From MFD01213-c1 sp963704405 (GTDB taxonomy: Bacteria; Planctomycetota; Phycisphaerae; Tepidisphaerales; Tepidisphaeraceae), in assembly GCA_963704405.1 (NCBI GenBank), contig OY969903.1, positions 4,216,001 through 4,280,000 on the forward strand: 64,000 bases of DNA. Direction: 5' to 3'. Below are positions 8,612 through 17,495 of the stretch, in pieces. The notes under the pieces were generated by a model. The model ran no database searches and was not told where the DNA came from. It saw only the letters and a program-made list of their open reading frames with translations. The position numbers and the translations under genes were made by a program. How positions within the stretch are numbered: the stretch's first letter is position 1; each line of letters begins with the position of its first letter.

Positions 8612-10996
8612 ATGACAGACTCGACCGACGGTCAGTTAATCGAACAATTCGCCCAAAGTGGCAATCGCGCGGCATTCGAATCGCTCGTGCGGCGGCATGT
8701 TGATTGGGTGTATTCATGCGCGCGGCGGATGGTGCGCGACACTCATCTGGCCGAAGACGTTACTCAAGCGGTGTTCATCTTGCTCGCACAGAAAGCCGGA
8801 TCGTTGCGCGGGCACTCACATCTGACGGGGTGGTTGTTTCGCACGACGCGCTACTGCGGAGCCAACACGATCAAACGGCAGGCTCGACGGCGCAAGCACG
8901 AAAGAAAGGCAGGGACAATGCAGGCGCAACAAGCCAACGACGAAGAAGCAAGCTGGGAGCTGATCTTCCCTCTGCTCGATGAAGCAATTGAACAACTGGG
9001 CGGGATTGATCGAGAGGCAGTGCTGTTAAGATTCCACCAGGGCCGATCGATGGCAGATGTGGGCGCCGCAGTTGGCCTCAGCGAGGAAGCGGCGAAGAAA
9101 CGCGTACAGCGTGCCGTCAGAAAGCTGCGCGAGATCATGGCGAGCAAAGGTGTGCCGGTCGAAGCCGGTGGACTAACGGCCGTTATCGCCGCAAACATTG
9201 CGCAAGCGGCGCCTGTCGGTTTGGTGCATACCACGCTCGTCGCCAGCGGCGGTGGTGCCACCACCGCCGCTGGAACAATCGCGCACTCGGTGGCTAGGCT
9301 CATGTGGTGGGCAAAAGTGAAAATGACCGCGATTCTGCTTCTGGCGGGCAGCTTAGGCGCTGGCGCGGGGTTCGCCGTTGTTCACTACACGTTGGCGTCA
9401 CCGCCGACGGCGACGACCCCTGCTGTCATTCAAACGGATCTAACTCCCGAGCGGGATCTCATCCCCGAGCGGCCGGCCGATCCCGGTCAGCGGGAGCATT
9501 ACGACCTCCTGGATTCGCTCTACGAAAACGCGCCCTGTTCCAAGCCTGGCCTGTCGATGAAAGTGGGGCCGAACACATTTACCGTGACCGCTGTGGTGCG
9601 TTACCGTGCCGATGGCACACCCGTGGCAACCGACGGGAGCGGTGCCGCGGTCGATCCAGGCACGTTGCCGCTCACCACCATCAAACCATCGGACAACTTG
9701 TTCAACGACACGGTGATTGTGTTCCTCACCCCGGGTCGGGACCGATACGAGATCAAACGTCTGCGCATCTTCGACCACTTCGCTCGGCGGTTCATATCGG
9801 ACGTCGTCATTCGCCAGGTGCCCGGGCTGTCCGCTTTCCGCATCGAAGCCGCTCCCGGCACACTTCCCCGCAAGATTGATTTGTGGCTCGATCTGTGCAG
9901 CTACAGTCAGACCAATGTTGCAAACAGCCTGCCGACGAAGAAAAACGCATCGGTCACGATCGGACAAGCTGTTGTCGGATTTCAGGACATTCGCGATGGG
10001 CAGTGGGATTTCGACAGCGGATCGCAGACAACGCTCCAATTGAAGGCGACCAACTGGAACCTCGGAAGGTATCAGATCGCCGCCGTCTCAAACTCGGGAG
10101 CAAAATGCATGTCAGATTTCTTCTTCGACCTTTCGGGAGGAATCAGCCCGACATTCTACTTTCCCTTCGGCCTGGATGAACTGGACCACCTCGAACTTCG
10201 TTCGTTCGCCCACGAGCCGCCGTTCTTTTTTGATGGAGTGGAGTTGCCAACCGTCGGCGGGCTTCGCGCGGGATCCAAGGTTCCGCAGGCAACCATTGTG
10301 GATTCCGGAGGAAACTCCTCCGTGAAATTGCCGTGCGGTGCCGTCGTGGAACTGAGGGCTGTCGGGCTGTTTCCGCCATCGGAAAAAAATTGGTGGGGAC
10401 TGGACGGCCAGCCCGCGTACGTCGGGGAGTTACAAACCGGCGGAAGTGTATCAGATGCTAATGGAACGCTGGTCCGGCGGATGTTCGTGGGAGGCCTTCT
10501 CAGAACACCGCGGGGCGTGTCCGACTTGATGTGGCAGTTCGATTCGGCGGTGTCGTATGCCGGTGATGGGAGCGATCAAACGAGCATCGTCGTCGCCGCT
10601 TTGAAACCAGATGTCAGGATGAACGCTCGCCTTGGCGTGGCATCGACGCCATGGTACTCGATTGAGGAGATCGCACCGAATCATCTTCCTGCCCAAGTGA
10701 ATTGTGTCCCCGGCCTGATCGAATCGATCCGCCAAACACAAGATGGTGTATCGCTAAACGTGGCCATGACCAGCCTCCCGGAAAATGTGCGGTTGGTCCT
10801 GGTCGATCGAGCAAAGAAGAGCCACAGGTGCAACGGCTCCACGACTAAGTTGCAAGAGGATGTTGCGCCGTGGGGCTTGCAGGCGACCCGAATGAGCTTC
10901 TCCGGCCTACGCTGCGAAGATGTCCAGGCCATTCGCTTCGAGACCCGCAACGTCGAGTTTGCTTCCTTTGAAAATGTGCCGGTGAACCCAAAATAA
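8612..10996 (+). CDS. ECF sigma factor fused to a membrane-anchored extracytoplasmic domain
   Basis: 794 residues from ATG 8612; an upstream in-frame ATG at 8477 adds 45 unlikely Cys-rich residues. Region sigma-2 is at about 15-85 (FESLVRRHVDWVYSCARRMV, AEDVTQAVFILLAQKA) and sigma-4 at about 118-175 (DREAVLLRFHQGRSMADVGA, EEAAKKRVQRAVRKLREIM). A single transmembrane helix follows at about 237-258 (MTAILLLAGSLGAGAGFAVV), then roughly 535 residues with no recognised domain that should face the periplasm. Planctomycetes are known for ECF factors with long C-terminal extensions that may act as built-in sensors replacing an anti-sigma factor. No anti-sigma gene is adjacent. The ligand and regulon are unknown. 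Confidence 0.85.
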   Translation: MTDSTDGQLIEQFAQSGNRAAFESLVRRHVDWVYSCARRMVRDTHLAEDVTQAVFILLAQKAGSLRGHSHLTGWLFRTTRYCGANTIKRQARRRKHERKAGTMQAQQANDEEASWELIFPLLDEAIEQLGGIDREAVLLRFHQGRSMADVGAAVGLSEEAAKKRVQRAVRKLREIMASKGVPVEAGGLTAVIAANIAQAAPVGLVHTTLVASGGGATTAAGTIAHSVARLMWWAKVKMTAILLLAGSLGAGAGFAVVHYTLASPPTATTPAVIQTDLTPERDLIPERPADPGQREHYDLLDSLYENAPCSKPGLSMKVGPNTFTVTAVVRYRADGTPVATDGSGAAVDPGTLPLTTIKPSDNLFNDTVIVFLTPGRDRYEIKRLRIFDHFARRFISDVVIRQVPGLSAFRIEAAPGTLPRKIDLWLDLCSYSQTNVANSLPTKKNASVTIGQAVVGFQDIRDGQWDFDSGSQTTLQLKATNWNLGRYQIAAVSNSGAKCMSDFFFDLSGGISPTFYFPFGLDELDHLELRSFAHEPPFFFDGVELPTVGGLRAGSKVPQATIVDSGGNSSVKLPCGAVVELRAVGLFPPSEKNWWGLDGQPAYVGELQTGGSVSDANGTLVRRMFVGGLLRTPRGVSDLMWQFDSAVSYAGDGSDQTSIVVAALKPDVRMNARLGVASTPWYSIEEIAPNHLPAQVNCVPGLIESIRQTQDGVSLNVAMTSLPENVRLVLVDRAKKSHRCNGSTTKLQEDVAPWGLQATRMSFSGLRCEDVQAIRFETRNVEFASFENVPVNPK

Positions 10997-11022
10997 CGCG
11001 GGATGGATGAAGAAGGTGAAAT

Positions 11023-11532
11023 TCACCTTGATGAGGATATCCGGGCCAGTGAGATGTGGGAGTGATTAGATGACTGAAGCGGCTGTATTAACTGCCAAGC
11101 ATTTTTTAGTTTCGGATTCCACGGTTGATTCTCCTTGATCATGACGTTCAGAATCGTCAGCAGCTTGCGCATCGCCGCAATGATGACGACCTTGAACGGC
11201 TTGCCTGTTTTCTTCAATCGTTCAGCGAAGACGCGGATGATCGGGCTGAACTTCGTCGCGGCGAAGGTAGCCATGTACAACGCGCAACGTACCGTCGCTC
11301 GTCCACCGAAGATTGTGCGTTTGCCACGCATCGCACCTGAGTCACGGTTCATCGGTGCTACTCCTACTAATGCGGCGATCTCCTGACGATTGAGTTTGCC
11401 CAGCTCCGGCAACTCAGCACCAGTTGGCTGGCTGAAGCACGCGGCCTGCCTTTGCCCGAGAGCGGAAACATCCACCTGAACCGGGGACAGGCAGAGATCG
11501 AACCCCTCCCGAATCATCCCATCGCCGAACAC
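11023..11532 (-). pseudogene. IS110/IS116/IS902-family transposase, C-terminal remnant
   Basis: The recognisable part is the C-terminal Transposase_20 region: LGKLNRQEIAALVGVAPMNR, GKRTIFGGRATVRCALYMA, and LKKTGKPFKVVIIAAMRKLL. About 130 residues of a protein normally near 330-400 residues are present. The N-terminal RuvC-like DEDD catalytic domain is missing, and the first 45 residues of this frame do not fit the family. No matching element ends were found, so this is a decayed insertion, not an active one. Confidence 0.8.
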
Positions 11533-11834
11533 CCATCAGCGGGCCCACTGTTAAGCTGGGGTAAAAATGGGGCGCATTTTATCAAATTATTGCTAAATAT
11601 TTCCGACGACTTTTCTAACCCATTGAAAGGCAGCGAGATGTGAGACATGGCGCTCCAGGCAGCCCGCGCCGGCGCGCCCCAAAGCGCCCCACTTTTGTCC
11701 TGCGGCGACAACCCATAATAACCCTTCCACTTCACCCTCGCCCCAACCCTAAACCCCGACACCGGGACTGAACTCATATCCTGCGACACCAGAAACTTGA
11801 CCCGCCTCCCCGAATCGAGAAGCTAGTCGGATCG

Positions 11835-11860
11835 AGCCCCGCGGGCACATGCGGGGCTTT
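11835..11860 (+). terminator. Hairpin with short T-run upstream of the polysaccharide cluster
   Basis: AGCCCCGC (11835-11842) pairs with GCGGGGCT (11851-11858) around an 8-nt loop and is followed by TTT. It looks like a plus-strand terminator 31 nt before the rfbF start, although no plus-strand gene ends just upstream. It could insulate the cluster from read-through or act as a leader hairpin. The stretch 11533-11834 holds no gene I can recognise. Confidence 0.4.
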
Positions 11861-11890
11861 CATCGCACTTTGAACCGGACGCCAAATTCA

Positions 11891-12664
11891 ATGAAAGCAG
11901 TGATCCTGGCAGGAGGAATGGGCACGCGGATTTCGGAAGAAACCGCGATCAAACCCAAGCCGATGATTGAGATCGGGGCTAAGCCTATCCTCTGGCACAT
12001 CATGAAGTTATACAGCGCTCATGGCGTTCATGATTTTGTGATTTGCCTGGGATACAAGGGGTATCTGATCAAGGAATACTTCGCGAATTACTTTCTGCAT
12101 ACGTCGGATGTGACGTTTGACATGAAGCACAACAGGATGGAGGTGCATCAGCGGTACGCCGAGCCTTGGCGCGTGACGCTGGTGGATACCGGGGACCAGA
12201 CACAGACCGGCGGACGGTTGCGGCATGTGCGGGAATACCTTCAGGGGCAAGAGGAGTTCTGCTTCACCTACGGCGACGGGGTGGGCGATGTGAACATTAC
12301 CAGGCTGCTGGAGTTTCATCGCAAGCATGGAAAGCTCGCGACGCTGACGGCGGTGCAACCGCCGGGGCGGTTTGGCAGTTTGGAATTGGCAGGCGAAAAG
12401 ATCACGCATTTTGTGGAGAAGCCACACGGCGATGGGGCATGGATCAACGGCGGATTTTTTGTTTTGTCGCCGAAGACGATCGATCTGATTGAAGGACCGG
12501 GCACAGTTTGGGAAAAGGAGCCATTGCAGAAGCTGGCGCGGGATGGGGAATTGATGGCGTACCAGCACGCCGACTTCTGGCATCCGATGGATACGTTGCG
12601 GGATAAAAATTATCTGGAAGAACTGTGGAGCAAAGGGAAGGCGCCGTGGAGGGTTTGGGAATGA
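11891..12664 (+). CDS. rfbF: Glucose-1-phosphate cytidylyltransferase
   Basis: 258 residues. It makes CDP-D-glucose from glucose-1-phosphate and CTP, the first step of CDP-6-deoxyhexose synthesis. The nucleotidyltransferase signature is at the N-terminus (MKAVILAGGMGTRISEET, then KPKPMIEIGAKPILWHIM). The family sequences FCFTYGDGVGDVNI and GGFFVLSP also match. ATG 11891 places the signature at residue 2; the longer start at 11849 does not fit. It has no clear ribosome site. Its stop overlaps the next gene in an ATGA, so the two are probably coupled. It opens the plus-strand half of the polysaccharide cluster. Confidence 0.93.
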   Translation: MKAVILAGGMGTRISEETAIKPKPMIEIGAKPILWHIMKLYSAHGVHDFVICLGYKGYLIKEYFANYFLHTSDVTFDMKHNRMEVHQRYAEPWRVTLVDTGDQTQTGGRLRHVREYLQGQEEFCFTYGDGVGDVNITRLLEFHRKHGKLATLTAVQPPGRFGSLELAGEKITHFVEKPHGDGAWINGGFFVLSPKTIDLIEGPGTVWEKEPLQKLARDGELMAYQHADFWHPMDTLRDKNYLEELWSKGKAPWRVWE

Positions 12665-13725
12665 ACCCTGCCTGGTGGCGCGGCCGCAAAGTTTTCATCA
12701 CCGGACATACCGGATTCAAAGGCGCGTGGCTGTGCATGCTGCTGGATCGGCTGGGGGCGGAAGTTCATGGATATTCACTGCCGGCGCCGACGAATCCAAG
12801 TTTGTTTGAGCTGGCAGGATTGCGGAAAAAGCTGGCGCACACCGAAGGAGATGTTCGCGATCTCCCCAAGTTGTCTGAGGCATTGAAGCAGTCGGGCGCT
12901 GAAGTGGTCATTCATATGGCGGCGCAGGCGCTGGTGCGGGAGAGCTATGCCGATCCGGTGGAGACTTATGCGGTGAATGTGATGGGGACCGCTAACCTGC
13001 TTGAAGCGGTTCGAAAAATTGGCGGTGTTCGCGGCGTCATCATCGTGACGACCGACAAATGCTATGAAAACCGCGAGTGGGCATGGGGCTATCGCGAAAA
13101 TGAGCCAATGGGCGGGCATGATCCATATTCCAGTTCCAAAGGATGCGCCGAGCTGGTGACCAGCGCCTATCGGCAGTCATTTTTTCAGAAATCTGAAACT
13201 GCCGTCGCTTCTGCGCGAGCGGGAAATGTGGTTGGCGGAGGGGATTGGGCGAAGGATCGGCTGATTCCGGATATCGTCAAGGCATTCATTCGCAAGGACG
13301 CGGTTATTATTCGCAATCCGGATTCGATCCGGCCGTGGCAATTGGTGCTGGAGCCGCTGTCTGGATACCTGACGCTGGCGCAAAGGCTGGTGGAGCAGGG
13401 GCAGGCTTTCGCGGAGGCGTGGAATTTTGGTCCGTGGGAAGATGATGCCAAGCCTGTGAAATGGATTGTGGATCGGATGGTTGGATCGTGGGGCGAGGCC
13501 GCGCGATGGCAGCTTTCGCAGGGAGAGCATCCGCACGAGGCGTATTACCTGAAGCTGGACATCAGCAAGGCGAGGTCGCGGCTGGGGTGGCAGCCGCGGA
13601 CGAACCTGGGGACGACGCTGGAGTGGATCGTGGAATGGTACAAGGGATGGGATCGTGATGAGGATGTGAAAAGGTTGTCAGAGATTCAGATTGAGAAGTT
13701 CATTGAAATGGAACCAGACGTCTGA
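12661..13725 (+). CDS. rfbG: CDP-glucose 4,6-dehydratase
   Basis: 354 residues, extended short-chain dehydrogenase fold. It converts CDP-glucose to CDP-4-keto-6-deoxyglucose. The Rossmann motif is GHTGFKGAW near residue 15; TTDKCYENREW and the catalytic YxxxK as DPYSSSKGCAE are visible. RAGNVVGGGDWAKDRLIPD is characteristic of this subfamily. ATG 12661 overlaps the rfbF stop and has GGAGGG upstream. Together with rfbF it defines a CDP-sugar, not dTDP-sugar, route. No CDP-4-keto-6-deoxyglucose 3-dehydrase (ddhC type) is present in the window, so a 3,6-dideoxy sugar is unlikely here. Confidence 0.93.
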   Translation: MNPAWWRGRKVFITGHTGFKGAWLCMLLDRLGAEVHGYSLPAPTNPSLFELAGLRKKLAHTEGDVRDLPKLSEALKQSGAEVVIHMAAQALVRESYADPVETYAVNVMGTANLLEAVRKIGGVRGVIIVTTDKCYENREWAWGYRENEPMGGHDPYSSSKGCAELVTSAYRQSFFQKSETAVASARAGNVVGGGDWAKDRLIPDIVKAFIRKDAVIIRNPDSIRPWQLVLEPLSGYLTLAQRLVEQGQAFAEAWNFGPWEDDAKPVKWIVDRMVGSWGEAARWQLSQGEHPHEAYYLKLDISKARSRLGWQPRTNLGTTLEWIVEWYKGWDRDEDVKRLSEIQIEKFIEMEPDV

Positions 13726-13833
13726 CGTGACACAGGCCAGGCTTCGACAGAGGCTCAGTCGAGCGGGGCTCGCGTCATGTTGCGGTTTTTGTCCTTCGTT
13801 TGGATCGTCGGTTATTTCCGGAGTTGATCAACA

Positions 13834-15069
13834 ATGCCTTCAGGCTCATGCCGATTTTGCTCTTTGAAGTTGGATGTGACGTTCGCCGATCTGGGCATGT
13901 CGCCGCCGAGCAATTCTTATTTGAAGGCGGATCAGCTTCAGGCGATGGAGCGGTTTTATCCGCTGCACGCATGGGTTTGCGAAAAGTGCAAGCTGGTGCA
14001 GCTTGAGGAATTTGAAAGTCCCGAGGAAATTTTCAGCGAGTATGCGTACTTCTCCAGTTATTCGGAAAGCTGGCTGAAACATGCGCAGCAGTATGTTGAG
14101 ATGATGATCGGCCGATTCGGGTTCGGCGAGAAATCCCAGGTGATCGAGATCGCCAGCAACGACGGCTATCTGCTGCAATATTTCAAGGCGCACAACGTGC
14201 CGGTATTGGGGATTGAGCCGGCGGCGAACGTTGCAAAAGTTGCGTTGGAAAAGCGGGGGGTTCCTTCCCGCGTGCAGTTCTTTGGAACGCAGACGGCGAA
14301 GCAGTTGGTATCGGAAGGCATTCGCGCGAATCTGCTGCTGGGGAATAATGTTTTGGCGCACGTGCCGGACATCAATGACTTCGTCGCCGGGATGAAAATC
14401 CTGTTGCAGCCGGATGGCGTCATTACGATGGAATTTCCGCACCTGCTGCGGTTGATGGAGCAGAACCAGTTTGACACCATCTATCACGAGCATTTTTCCT
14501 ACCTGAGCTTCTACACCGTCGAAAAAATCTTCGCCAACCACGGGCTGAAGATGTTTGACGTTCAGGAACTGCCGACGCATGGGGGTTCGATCCGCATCTT
14601 CGTTGCCCACGCCGAGGCGCAGCGGCCGGTTGAAAAGCGGGTGGAGACGATGCGAACGCTCGAACGTGAACGGGGCCTGGAAGAAATGCCGGCCTATCGC
14701 GCGTTTGCCGAGCGCGTGAAGGAAACCAAGCGGGCGTTCCTGCAGTTCCTGATCGAAGCGAAGCGGTCGGGCAAAAAGATCGCCGGCTATGGGGCGGCGG
14801 CAAAGGGAAACACACTGCTGAATTACTGCGGCGTGCGCGCGGATTTTGTCGATTACGTCGTCGATAAAAATCCGTATAAGCAAAACCGCTTTTTGCCGGG
14901 CACGCATATTCCGATTTTTGGTCCGGAGAAAATCGCCGAGACCAAGCCGGATTACGTGCTGATCCTGCCGTGGAATATCAAGGATGAGGTGACCGACCAG
15001 ATGAAGGAAATCCGATCCTGGGGCGGGAAATTTGTCGTCGCAATTCCGACCGTGCAGGTGCTGGCGTGA
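13834..15069 (+). CDS. Sugar C-methyltransferase (Methyltransf_13/11/14 architecture)
   Basis: 411 residues. The N-terminal zinc-binding region has CRFC near the start and CEKC near residue 48. A class I SAM-binding core follows (VIEIASNDGYLLQYF, VLGIEPAANVAKVA). The C-terminal substrate domain has HGGSIRIF and KIAGYGAAAKGNTLLNY. This three-part layout is that of NDP-4-keto-deoxysugar C-methyltransferases such as TylC3, NovU and EvaC, which add a methyl branch to ring carbon 3 or 5. Next to CDP-glucose dehydratase it predicts a branched-chain 6-deoxysugar; the carbon methylated is not certain. GGAG precedes ATG 13834, and the stop overlaps the next gene (GTGA). Confidence 0.88.
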   Translation: MPSGSCRFCSLKLDVTFADLGMSPPSNSYLKADQLQAMERFYPLHAWVCEKCKLVQLEEFESPEEIFSEYAYFSSYSESWLKHAQQYVEMMIGRFGFGEKSQVIEIASNDGYLLQYFKAHNVPVLGIEPAANVAKVALEKRGVPSRVQFFGTQTAKQLVSEGIRANLLLGNNVLAHVPDINDFVAGMKILLQPDGVITMEFPHLLRLMEQNQFDTIYHEHFSYLSFYTVEKIFANHGLKMFDVQELPTHGGSIRIFVAHAEAQRPVEKRVETMRTLERERGLEEMPAYRAFAERVKETKRAFLQFLIEAKRSGKKIAGYGAAAKGNTLLNYCGVRADFVDYVVDKNPYKQNRFLPGTHIPIFGPEKIAETKPDYVLILPWNIKDEVTDQMKEIRSWGGKFVVAIPTVQVLA

Positions 15070-15596
15070 AATTTCAATCGGCCCCGCTCGACGGCGCATT
15101 CGTGATCGACATGGATCTGTTCCGCGACGACCGCGGGTTCTTTTCATATTCGTTCGATCGGTCCCGGTTTGAAGAGCACCATCTGCCGGGGCAGGTAGTG
15201 CAATCAAACATTTCATTCAACCTGAGGAAAGGAACGCTCCGCGGTATGCACTTTCAGGTTGAGCCAAAGGCGCAGCCGAAGCTGGTGAGATGCACTGCGG
15301 GGGCGATCTTTGATGTGATCGTCGACCTGCGGCACGCGTCGCCTACATATTGCAAATGGTTCGGTGTGGAACTGTCCGCGGAGAATTATCGCAGCTTGTA
15401 TATCCCCATCGGATTCGCCCACGGCTTTCAGACGATTGCCGACGATACGGAAGTTTTGTACGAGATGTTTGAATGGTACGCGCCGGAGACGGCGCGGGGG
15501 GTGCGGTTTGATGATCCGGTTTTCGGAATCGAATGGCCGCTGGAGGTCGCGGTGATTTCAGAGCGGGATCGAACTTATCCGGATTACCAGAGGTGA
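15066..15596 (+). CDS. dTDP-4-dehydrorhamnose 3,5-epimerase-like sugar epimerase (RmlC family)
   Basis: 176 residues, cupin fold. RmlC-family landmarks are FRDDRGFFSYSFDRSRFEEH, QSNISFNLRKGTLRGMHFQ and FGVELSAENYRSLYIPIGFA. RmlC enzymes epimerise C3 and/or C5 of 4-keto-6-deoxy sugars. Here it follows a C-methyltransferase in a CDP-sugar cassette, so the substrate is probably the methylated CDP-4-keto sugar rather than dTDP-4-keto-6-deoxyglucose. GTG 15066 overlaps the previous stop. No dTDP-sugar genes (rmlA, rmlB, rmlD) are in the window. Confidence 0.88.
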   Translation: MKFQSAPLDGAFVIDMDLFRDDRGFFSYSFDRSRFEEHHLPGQVVQSNISFNLRKGTLRGMHFQVEPKAQPKLVRCTAGAIFDVIVDLRHASPTYCKWFGVELSAENYRSLYIPIGFAHGFQTIADDTEVLYEMFEWYAPETARGVRFDDPVFGIEWPLEVAVISERDRTYPDYQR

Positions 15597-15601
15597 TTCA
15601 C

Positions 15602-16483
15602 GTGAAGCGCGTTCTGGTCACCGGATCATCGGGGTTCATCGGTCGGCACGCCGTGCCGGAATTGTTGCGGCTCAGGTACGAAGTCCACGCGGCGGACCTG
15701 CGGCCGGCAGCGCCGGCTGCTGGTGTAACTTCGCATCAGGTGAATCTGCTTGATGCAGCACAGGTTTCAGAATTGCTGAAAAAAATTGGGCCGACGTACC
15801 TGGTTCATTTCGCCTGGTATGCGGAACATGGAAAGTTCTGGACGTCGCCGCTGAATCTGGATTGGGTGGCGGCGTCGCTTTCGATGTTCAAGTCATTCGC
15901 GGAAAACGGCGGGAAGCGGGCGGTTTTCGCCGGGACATGCGCCGAATATGACTGGTCGCACGCGCACCTGATTGAAGATCTGACGCCGAGCAATCCGGCG
16001 ACGCTTTACGGCGTCTGCAAGAATTCCCTTCGGGAGATTGCAGGGAAGTTTGCCATTCAGTCTGGTGTTGAACTGGCATGGGCACGAGTTTTTTTTCTGT
16101 ACGGGCCCAATGAACATCCCAATCGGCTGATTCCGTCCATCGTGAATCCGCTGCTCAGGAATGAGCCGGCGGTCGTTCGGTCCGGCGCTCATGTTCGGGA
16201 TATCCTGCATGTGGAAGATGTGGCGAGGGCGTTCGCGGCGATTCTGAATTCGTCTTTGCAGGGAATTGTGAACATTGGTTCGGGGATGCCGGTGACGCTG
16301 GGTGAGGTTGCGCGGATCGCGGCAGAACTGACGGGTCAATCGCATTTATTGAAAATTGAGGAAGCCGCGGGCACGCCGAGCAATCCGCAGGTCATGACGG
16401 CGGAGACCGCGAAGCTTCGTACAACCGGTTTTGTGCCCCGTTACGCGCTGCGCGAGGGTTTGGCCAACCTGTTGTCTGGATAG
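15602..16483 (+). CDS. NAD-dependent epimerase/dehydratase, probable CDP-4-keto-sugar reductase
   Basis: 293 residues, extended SDR fold with VTGSSGFIGRH at the N-terminus. The active-site triad is seen as GTCAEY and LYGVCKNSLREI; family features AWARVFFLYGPNEHPNRLIP and HVRDILHVEDVARA follow. GTG 15602 is chosen because AGAGG lies 8 nt upstream and the protein then opens MKRVLVTG; GTG 15593, overlapping the previous stop, is an alternative. Position after methyltransferase and epimerase suggests 4-keto reduction as the last step, as for abequose or tyvelose-type synthases. The stereochemistry cannot be read from the sequence. Confidence 0.82.
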   Translation: MKRVLVTGSSGFIGRHAVPELLRLRYEVHAADLRPAAPAAGVTSHQVNLLDAAQVSELLKKIGPTYLVHFAWYAEHGKFWTSPLNLDWVAASLSMFKSFAENGGKRAVFAGTCAEYDWSHAHLIEDLTPSNPATLYGVCKNSLREIAGKFAIQSGVELAWARVFFLYGPNEHPNRLIPSIVNPLLRNEPAVVRSGAHVRDILHVEDVARAFAAILNSSLQGIVNIGSGMPVTLGEVARIAAELTGQSHLLKIEEAAGTPSNPQVMTAETAKLRTTGFVPRYALREGLANLLSG

Positions 16484-16592
16484 GCGGAGCTGCGTTGTCG
16501 TTGTATTGTCGCGCCCCTCGCAAAGCCCGGCGGCTCAGCTACACTTTCGGCTCACTGGGGCAGGCATTTGTCGCGTGGAGTGGCCAGCAGTA

Positions 16593-17423
16593 ATGATAAA
16601 TCGCGCCGTTCATCTCACCCGAGGGTTCTTTGATTACGTCGCGGAAATTTTTCGCAGCCGGCGGCTCATTCTGGAACTGACCCGCCGCGAGTTCCGCAGC
16701 CGGTATCTGGGGTCGGCGTTTGGGCTCACGTGGGCGTTTATTCATCCCAGTGTGATGATGCTGTTGTATTTTCTCGTCTTCAAATATGGATTGAAGGCCG
16801 GGCCGGTCGGTGGGTTGCCGTTCCTGGTGTGGCTGCTGGCAGGGCTGGTGCCCTGGATGCTGGCTTCTGATTGCATCATCACAGGCAGCAGCGTGATTCT
16901 GGATAACCGCTTCCTTGTCAAAAAAGTTGTCTTTCGCGTGAGCCTTCTGCCAGTCGTGCGGCTGCTGACTCTGTTGCCGGTTCATCTGTTTTTTGTATTA
17001 GTGCTGACCATCATTTTCTGGGGATATGGCTATCCCCCGCACTGGGAAAATCTGCAGGTTTTTTATTACCTGGCCGCGATGATGTTCTTCAGCGTCGGTC
17101 TTTCGCTCCTGGTGTCTTCGCTCGTGCCGTTTCTGAAGGACCTCGCACAGGTTGTAAGCGTGTTCGTGCAGATATTCTTCTGGATGACGCCCATTGTCTG
17201 GGCGGACAAAGGGCGGGATCTCCCACGCGTCTTCGTAATCTTACTGAACATGAATCCTCTCTATTACATCGTCCGCGGCTATCGCGAATCGATGGCGGAG
17301 CATGTCTGGCTGTGGCATCATCCGGTCAGCGCCGCTTATTTCTGGATACTGAGCTGCTGCCTCTTCGCGGTCGGAAGTTTAATGTTTTTGCGGCTTAAAC
17401 CGCATTTTGCAGACGTGCTGTAG
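16593..17423 (+). CDS. wzm: ABC-2 type polysaccharide export permease (Wzm)
   Basis: 276 residues, inner membrane, about six transmembrane helices. The cytoplasmic N-terminus ends in LELTRREFRSRYLGSAFGLT, a hallmark of Wzm/TagG/KpsM permeases; QIFFWMTPIVW and LNMNPLYYIVRGYR are typical C-terminal features. It exports a lipid-linked polysaccharide with the ATPase Wzt, which is encoded on the opposite strand at 24881-26407. ATG 16593 gives the normal family length; the longer frame from 16431 adds a non-conserved Cys-rich stretch. Confidence 0.9.
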   Translation: MINRAVHLTRGFFDYVAEIFRSRRLILELTRREFRSRYLGSAFGLTWAFIHPSVMMLLYFLVFKYGLKAGPVGGLPFLVWLLAGLVPWMLASDCIITGSSVILDNRFLVKKVVFRVSLLPVVRLLTLLPVHLFFVLVLTIIFWGYGYPPHWENLQVFYYLAAMMFFSVGLSLLVSSLVPFLKDLAQVVSVFVQIFFWMTPIVWADKGRDLPRVFVILLNMNPLYYIVRGYRESMAEHVWLWHHPVSAAYFWILSCCLFAVGSLMFLRLKPHFADVL

Positions 17424-17461
17424 CCTGCTTTGATCGATCGGCAAATCGCAGATTCGATCCC

Positions 17462-17489
17462 TTCACAGCGCATCCGCCTCCGGTATACT
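17462..17489 (+). promoter_or_regulatory. Candidate sigma-70 promoter placing the transcript start at the ATG
   Basis: TTCACA (17462-17467), 16 nt, TATACT (17484-17489). The start codon at 17496 is only 6 nt beyond the -10 box, and no Shine-Dalgarno sequence precedes it. Transcription would begin at or next to the ATG, giving a leaderless mRNA. Confidence 0.4.
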
Positions 17490-17495
17490 TTCGTC

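Noticed and set aside
11514..11789. 91-residue minus-strand open frame upstream of the IS110 relic
   Set aside because: No recognised domain; it overlaps the relic and has the look of degraded intergenic DNA.
13846..15216. 456-residue minus-strand open frame opposite the C-methyltransferase
   Set aside because: Antisense shadow with no recognisable domain; the plus strand is clearly coding.
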